From Nocardia spumae (GTDB taxonomy: Bacteria; Actinomycetota; Actinomycetes; Mycobacteriales; Mycobacteriaceae): a DNA stretch of 64,000 nt. A model generated the notes under the pieces. That model did not search any database and was not told the DNA's origin. It saw nothing but the letters and a program-made list of their open reading frames with translations. The DNA lies in contig NZ_JAJFZL010000001.1 in NCBI RefSeq assembly GCF_020733635.1, positions 5,518,001 through 5,582,000 on the forward strand, given 5' to 3'. The position numbers and the translations under genes are program-made. Within the stretch, counting starts at the first letter, position 1; every line of letters begins with the position of its first letter. Shown one piece after another: positions 60,101 through 64,000 of the stretch.

Positions 60101-62077
60101 CCACCGACCACCCCGGAAGAGGAGATCCTGGCCACGATCTGGGAGGAGGTCCTCGATGTTCCCCATGTCGGCATCTCCGACGACTTCTTCGAATTGGGTG
60201 GCCACTCGTTGGTCGCGATGCGGGTCGTGGCGCGGGTACGCGAGGCTCTGGGCGTCGAACTACCCGTTATGCAGATCTTCGAGCACCCCACCATCGAAGA
60301 ATTGGCGAAACACCTCGTGGGCCGGGACGGCGACACTCAGGCCGCACCGACCGTGACCGCCCGGCCGCGGCCGGAGGACGGAGCGCCGCTGTCGTTCGGT
60401 CAGCAGCGGCTGTGGTTCGTCGAACAGTACGATCCGGGCACCGCCGCCTACCACATGCAGTCGGTGTTCGAGTTGCGCGGCAGGCTGGACGTGGCCGCAT
60501 TGCACCGCGCGTGTGCTGCGGTAATGAACCGGCACGAGGTTCTCCGGTCCGTGTTCCGGGTGAGCGCTGGTACCCCCCGGCAGGTAGTGCTGCCATCCAG
60601 CGAGCCCGACATGCGATTCGAAGACGTATCCGAGGCGGCCGACGGACGTACCGAAGCTGACCGCATCGTCGAGCAAGAACGTGTGCGGACATTCGACCTG
60701 GCCGAAGGACCGTTGGTACGGCTGGCTGTCGTCCGCACGGCCCACGATGAGCATCTGGTGGCCTTCACCATGCACCACATCGTGACCGATGGCTGGTCGA
60801 TGCCCATATTCCTGGCCGAACTCGCCGAGTACTACACCGCCGGCCTCGGAGCAGCCCTGCCGGCTCTGCCCGTCCAGTACGCGGATTTCGCTGTGTGGCA
60901 ACGAGACCGGCTCGACGACACGGTGGTCCGGCGGCTCCTCGAACAATGGCGCGCGCACCTGGCGGGTGCACCCGAGCTACTCGACCTGCCGCTGGACCGG
61001 CCGCGGCCGGTCAGACCGAGCAAGCGTGGCCGCTGTCTCGATTTCACCTTGTCCCCTGCGGACCTGACAGCCGTTGAGAGATTCGGCCGACAACACGGCG
61101 TCACACTTTTCATGACCTTGCTGACGGCCTTTCAGGTGTTACTGGCCCGGTACTGCGAACAGGACGACGTGGTCGTCGGTACGACCATCGCCAACCGCAC
61201 CCAGGCCGCCACTCAGAATCTGATCGGGTTCTTCGTGAACACACTGCCACTTCGGCTCGATCTGTCCGACAACCCGACGTTCGCGGTGGCGGCCGGCCGC
61301 GTCCGCGAGGCGGCACTGTACGGGTACGCCCATCAGGAACTACCGTTCGAACGGCTCGTCGAGGAGTTGAACCCCGCCCGCGATCCGGCGTACCAACCGG
61401 TGGTCCAGGTCATGTTCACCTTGCAGAGCAACGACGAGGAGACCCTCACTCTGCCTGGAATCGATGCGGTCGCGATGCCGGTCGTTACGGGGACATCTCA
61501 ATCGGATCTGAGTATGGAGGCGACCAAGACCGACAGCGGACTCGTATGCACGCTGCGGTACAGCACCGACCTTTTCGACAACTCGACGATCGACTACATG
61601 GCGCAGGACTGGGGCACCCTGTTGCTAGCTGCCGTCGCCGCTCCGGGGACTCCGGTCGAACACCTGCCTGCGAGGCGATACGCACAGCGGCCACCGCGTC
61701 AGCGTCAGGCTGCACCGGCATCCGTCCGGGAATCCGTGCCGAGGCTTCCCACCATCGCGTCGACGCCGATCGAACGGGTGCTCGTGGCGATCTGGAGCGA
61801 GGTACTGCGCACCGATGTGACCGATACGTCTGCCGACTTCTTCGGACTCGGCGGGCATTCACTGCTCGCGGCCCGGGTCACGGCGATGATCGACGAACTC
61901 CTGAACGTGCCGATCACAGTGCGGACGTTGTTCGAACATTCGACAGTCGGCAGTCTCGCCCAGCACCTGGAACCGCAGGTAGCCGACCAGCGCGCCGCTG
62001 ATCTGGCCGACGCACTGGCCGCCATCGACACCATGCCCGACAACGAGATGCGTGCCCTGCTCGGTGAAGCCGAGTAG
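57179..62077 (+). CDS. NRPS-5: C-A-PCP-C-PCP, second module without an A domain
   Basis: The product is 1632 residues. C1 carries HHIAFDA near 140 (Ala in place of the usual final Gly). The A domain has YTSGSTGAPKCAM near 607, with Cys where Gly is normal, and CGTTETG where YGPTETT is expected. PCP1 has LGGHSLVA near 1007, C2 HHIVTDGWS near 1200 and PCP2 LGGHSLLA near 1558. C2 is joined to PCP2 by only about 60 residues, so the second module has no A domain and must be loaded in trans, most simply by the free-standing A at 30431-32050. The A pocket reads D-I-A-E-A-G-T-I-D-K, not assignable. ATG 57179 follows GGGGGGAA and lies 46 bases after NRPS-4. A TTA codon lies at 61139-61141. Confidence 0.93.
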   Translation: MHRGTTAYPLSAAQRQLWLLQRLQPDSAAYIMPFALRIGGPLRVDALREALTEVVRRHDVLRTRYVDEDGIPVQFVDEPDGPELLVVDVSGHPEPERTRTLRDLATREAGRPFDLTAGPPLRSTVVRMAEDDHALLLTVHHIAFDAVSAGVFFRELNEFYAGRGAELPPPGTQYTEHAAQQDRRSSDVDLRFWQEHLHEVPLMSLPSDRQPPAVRDERGASFRFDLGTDLSAQLTDLAEERETTPFVILLAAFDTVLSRYTDSPDVVVGTSVSTRDRAELSRTIGYFLNTLALRVRVSPNATVRELLERVDEVVFDALDHADTPFDDVVRAVAPKRVGNRTSLTQVRFSALDERHVAEPALQGLRVERLDVATTTSKFDLDVDAALTPDGVRCNVEYSTDLFDEAMVRRMIEHWRQVLRAFVADLDQRVSTIDMLTEAERERALVSWNDTGAGDSDPRCMHELFEAQAARTPESVAVVYGDDQLSYSQLDREANRLAHALRGAGVGPESTVGICLPRSADLVVSMLGVLKAGGAFIPLDPDLPPARLGFMIGDAGASALITVTDMDEVLPRSGPPRLLLDRDRTTWSALPPGPPPSDVSPDNLAAMIYTSGSTGAPKCAMVSHGNFTNYFHAFDRQYDLRGRIRGIIQMAAFSFDIFVADTMRALFVGAQLVVCPKEVLLSPPDLYALMVRSGANMAEFAPSVLRLLLDHLEQTGRTMAFMDVIAAGGDIWYAADYERTQRLCGPDTRLVDTCGTTETGIDNVTFTGDLPSVTIDAVPIGRPLPGTRVYILDRNLRVVPVGVIGELYIGGRGVGRGYAGRPGLTAVRYVADPFGPEQGARLYRTGDLTRYRADGTIEIIGRADSQVKVRGYRIELGEVESVLRTHAQVGEGAVVVRERASGDRALAAFVTPAAGIDVDLADVRNHLRTCLPRYMVPSAFSVLPRMPVNANGKLDRAALPPAMWDDPGSEATAHVPPTTPEEEILATIWEEVLDVPHVGISDDFFELGGHSLVAMRVVARVREALGVELPVMQIFEHPTIEELAKHLVGRDGDTQAAPTVTARPRPEDGAPLSFGQQRLWFVEQYDPGTAAYHMQSVFELRGRLDVAALHRACAAVMNRHEVLRSVFRVSAGTPRQVVLPSSEPDMRFEDVSEAADGRTEADRIVEQERVRTFDLAEGPLVRLAVVRTAHDEHLVAFTMHHIVTDGWSMPIFLAELAEYYTAGLGAALPALPVQYADFAVWQRDRLDDTVVRRLLEQWRAHLAGAPELLDLPLDRPRPVRPSKRGRCLDFTLSPADLTAVERFGRQHGVTLFMTLLTAFQVLLARYCEQDDVVVGTTIANRTQAATQNLIGFFVNTLPLRLDLSDNPTFAVAAGRVREAALYGYAHQELPFERLVEELNPARDPAYQPVVQVMFTLQSNDEETLTLPGIDAVAMPVVTGTSQSDLSMEATKTDSGLVCTLRYSTDLFDNSTIDYMAQDWGTLLLAAVAAPGTPVEHLPARRYAQRPPRQRQAAPASVRESVPRLPTIASTPIERVLVAIWSEVLRTDVTDTSADFFGLGGHSLLAARVTAMIDELLNVPITVRTLFEHSTVGSLAQHLEPQVADQRAADLADALAAIDTMPDNEMRALLGEAE

Positions 62078-62111
62078 CGCCGCCACCTCACGCAAACGAA
62101 AAGGTTCTTCA

Positions 62112-63002
62112 TTGACCACCACGGAACAGCCCGTAGAGCGAGTGAAAGACCTGGACAGCGAGACCTTCTACCGTGACTTCGTGACACCGGGAAAGCCGGT
62201 GGTCATCGAGAATCTGACGGCGGATTGGCGAGCCCTGTCCTGGAGCCCCGACTACTTCCGCGCAATCGGACAGTCCACCCGGCTCCCGATCAAGCAGGGC
62301 GACGTCGCCGACGGGCGACAGGAAAGTGTGCTGCTATCCGACTATGTCGATGAGCTCGAAGCCCATGAGACGCGCGTCGGCGCCGGAGAGTCGGTGGCCA
62401 GGCCCGGTTATCTGCACGACATCCCACTGTTTCGGCTCATGCCCAGCTTGATCGCCGATATCACCCCCTTCCCCGTGCATCTGCTGCCCGGCTTCTACCG
62501 ATCGCGGTGGCACGACTACACCCAGCACTTCATCGGACCGACGGGCAGTATCACCCCGTTGCACTTCGACACGTTGCTGACCAACAACCTGTTCTTTCAC
62601 CTGTATGGACGTAAGCGGTTCATCCTCGTCCCGGCGAACCAGAGACACCTGTGCTATCCGCGGGACTGGCGATGGACGCGCTTCGATCCGACGGCACCGG
62701 ACTTCGACGAATTTCCGCTGGCACGGCAAGCCACGCCGCTCGTTGTCGACTTGGAACCCGGCGATGTGCTCTTCATGCCGGCGGGCACTCTGCATCACGT
62801 TACGAACCTGAGTATCGCGATGTCGTTCAATATCGACTGGCACACCGTGGACAGCGCTCGGCACGGGACAGCGAGCGTGCTGCACGGGGCACCTTGGAAG
62901 AACGCCTACTACAACCTGCTTTCCTACTCGGGCTTGCGCTTCGGGGTGCCCGAGAGACTTGTGTTCAGGCTGTACAAGTCATATCTCACCTACATCAGCT
63001 GA
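62112..63002 (+). CDS. JmjC-like (cupin_8) Fe(II)/2-oxoglutarate dioxygenase
   Basis: About 296 residues from TTG 62112; an in-frame ATG at 62052 would overlap NRPS-5. The double-stranded beta-helix core has the metal site HFD in ITPLHFDTLLTNN and a distal His in MPAGTLHHVTNL, with GRKRFILVP between them. Relatives hydroxylate amino acid side chains, free or on carrier proteins. As the last gene of the operon it probably hydroxylates one residue of the peptide, perhaps the lysine-derived or trans-loaded one. TTG is chosen because AAAAGG lies seven bases upstream. Confidence 0.82.
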   Translation: MTTTEQPVERVKDLDSETFYRDFVTPGKPVVIENLTADWRALSWSPDYFRAIGQSTRLPIKQGDVADGRQESVLLSDYVDELEAHETRVGAGESVARPGYLHDIPLFRLMPSLIADITPFPVHLLPGFYRSRWHDYTQHFIGPTGSITPLHFDTLLTNNLFFHLYGRKRFILVPANQRHLCYPRDWRWTRFDPTAPDFDEFPLARQATPLVVDLEPGDVLFMPAGTLHHVTNLSIAMSFNIDWHTVDSARHGTASVLHGAPWKNAYYNLLSYSGLRFGVPERLVFRLYKSYLTYIS

Positions 63003-63229
63003 CAGGTCGCGCGCGGTCACCACGGCCTCGCCGTCGCCCGGTCGTGACGGCGGGGTCACCCGCACACTCGTCACCTGCTCGCCCTGCGAAGATCTTCCAG
63101 CGCACGGTGTCCGATATCTCGGTACGGCCGCAGCTCGCGGATCTCGGGATTTCGGCAGCCGGTGTACTCGCGTTGGAGCGATGCGGCCGAGGCAGACGGC
63201 CCGGACGGTCATGTCGAACAGACGGGAAA

Positions 63230-63270
63230 GAAGTGTGGCCCGGAACCTGATGGTTCCGGGCCACACTCCC
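63230..63270 (-). terminator. rho-independent terminator of the second initiator tRNA
   Basis: A 16-base stem (63232-63247 with 63252-63267) with a 4-base loop is followed on the minus strand by CTTCTTTCCC. It holds the same position relative to the tRNA as the terminator at 19209-19250, but its sequence is different. Confidence 0.8.
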
Positions 63271-63273
63271 TAG

Positions 63274-63347
63274 TAGCGGGGACAGGATTTGAACCTGCGA
63301 CCTCTGGGTTATGAGCCCAGCGAGCTACCGAGCTGCTCCACCCCGCG
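63274..63347 (-). tRNA. initiator tRNA-fMet (anticodon CAU), copy 2
   Basis: Identical over all 74 bases to copy 1 at 19254-19327, in the same orientation, with the same C1-U72 mismatch and GGG/CCC anticodon-stem pairs. CCA is not encoded. Confidence 0.96.
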
Positions 63348-63359
63348 TCGGTGAACATA

Positions 63360-63389
63360 ACATTACACACGAGTAGGAGATCCCCGCAA
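63360..63389 (-). promoter_or_regulatory. promoter of initiator tRNA copy 2
   Basis: On the minus strand, TTGCGG (63384-63389) and TAATGT (63360-63365) are separated by 18 bases. The -10 ends 12 bases before the tRNA, as in copy 1. Confidence 0.6.
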
Positions 63390-63921
63390 ATCGTGTGGTC
63401 AGAGTGCATTTTCCGGTTCGACCCGGTGATCTTGACGAGCCCGTCGGCGCCGCTGCGGGCAACCCAACGGACATCCCGCCGCACCGAGACCGGATCCGCG
63501 ACACCGACCCGATGATTCGATACGAAGCACCGGTCCGAATGGATGCACCACCATGGGAAACGCGCGCGTTTCCAAAACCACGCCCGGAAAAACGTGACCC
63601 GTACCACTATTTGCGCGTGATTCACCACACATAACGACCGCATAACGGGGTCGCCGAATAAGCAAATAGTGCATAGCCAACCTGCATCAATGGGTGGAAT
63701 CGGGTTATTCGCTTCATGCAATTATCGCTGTTATCAAGACGTGATCTGTCGAAATTATTTCGTTATGGTCGGCTGCGGCCCGGATCGACCTCGTGATGGG
63801 CTCCGACCCGAACCGCTGCACACCGGCAACCCTGCCCCGCGGTCCGGGGATCCCCGACCTCCTGGGGGCAGGGACGCGGCAGAACATCGCCGGGCCGGCG
63901 GGCGCAGGGAGGGACACCACC
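63390..63921 (+). other. non-coding region with a structured leader before the last gene
   Basis: About 530 bases without a supportable gene. The part to about 63770 is AT-richer and probably holds the promoter of the gene at 63922. The GC-rich leader contains a long-range stem (63830-63838 with 63865-63873) enclosing a hairpin (CGGGG-AT-CCCCG, 63845-63856). It may be a cis-regulatory RNA, but I cannot match it to a known riboswitch class. Confidence 0.35.
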
Positions 63922-64000
63922 ATGAACAAGAACCGGAAGATCAGCAGTCGCGCCCTCGGCTTCGCCGCCGTAGCCGGCGCCCTTGTTGCCGTCCCGTTCG
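63922..64000 (+). CDS. N-terminus of a probable secreted protein (cut by window end)
   Basis: Only 26 residues are present. MNKNRKISSR is a basic n-region, followed by a hydrophobic, Ala/Val-rich segment (ALGFAAVAGALVAVPF), the start of a Sec signal peptide. ATG 63922 is preceded by AGGGAGGGA. The mature protein lies outside the window, so its function is unknown. The long structured leader suggests post-transcriptional control. Confidence 0.7.
   Translation, partial: MNKNRKISSRALGFAAVAGALVAVPF

Noticed and set aside
63780..63921. Cobalamin or c-di-AMP riboswitch before the last gene
   Set aside because: The characteristic conserved boxes of these classes were not found; only generic stems are visible.

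Overview
The window is high-GC actinobacterial DNA, most likely from Nocardia or a close relative. Evidence: coding bias strong enough to leave long open antisense frames, large modular PKS and NRPS genes, type VII (ESX) secretion-associated small proteins, and an actinobacterial initiator tRNA with a C1-U72 mismatch. The genus is an inference.

Layout. (1) 1-18684, minus strand: two type I modular PKS genes. The upstream gene carries a loading unit (degenerate KS, AT, ACP), module 1 (KS-AT-DH-KR-ACP) and module 2 (KS-AT-DH-ER-KR-ACP). The downstream gene leaves the window inside its first module (docking-KS-AT-DH-...). The loading KS lacks its catalytic residues and is split by an apparent +1 frameshift. 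(2) 18685-19368: a non-coding stretch, then an initiator tRNA gene with its own promoter and terminator. (3) 19463-25344: accessory genes, namely a broken nitroreductase, a secreted alpha/beta hydrolase, a CDF cation transporter and a three-gene ESX-associated cassette. (4) 25338-50549, minus strand: an NRPS operon. In transcription order it encodes NRPS-1 (C-A-PCP-C-A-PCP-TE plus a C-terminal Vat/CatB-type acetyltransferase), a P450, an MbtH protein, an APH-like kinase, NRPS-2 (C-A-PCP-C-A-PCP-C), a free-standing A domain, L-lysine 6-aminotransferase, a second MbtH protein and NRPS-3 (A-N-methyltransferase-PCP). (5) 51204-63002, plus strand: a divergent operon with two ABC exporter half-transporters, NRPS-4 (C remnant-A-PCP), NRPS-5 (C-A-PCP-C-PCP) and a JmjC-like dioxygenase. 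(6) 63230-63389: a second initiator tRNA with its own promoter and terminator. (7) 63922 onward: the start of a probable secreted protein.

How the genes work together (inference). Regions 4 and 5 look like one nonribosomal peptide cluster. NRPS-4 would start, NRPS-5 would add two residues (the second loaded by an A domain in trans), NRPS-2 two, the split module NRPS-2 C plus NRPS-3 one N-methylated residue, and NRPS-1 two before TE release. That is about eight residues. One A domain carries the exact threonine code and the last one is close to Phe/Tyr codes. Lysine 6-aminotransferase, P450 and the dioxygenase may supply or hydroxylate residues. The fused acetyltransferase and the kinase could be tailoring or self-protection enzymes. 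The ABC pair would export the product. The PKS genes are separated from the NRPS genes by about 6 kb of unrelated genes and a tRNA, so I treat them as a different pathway. I saw no CRISPR array, insertion sequence or rRNA gene, and no dedicated pathway regulator.
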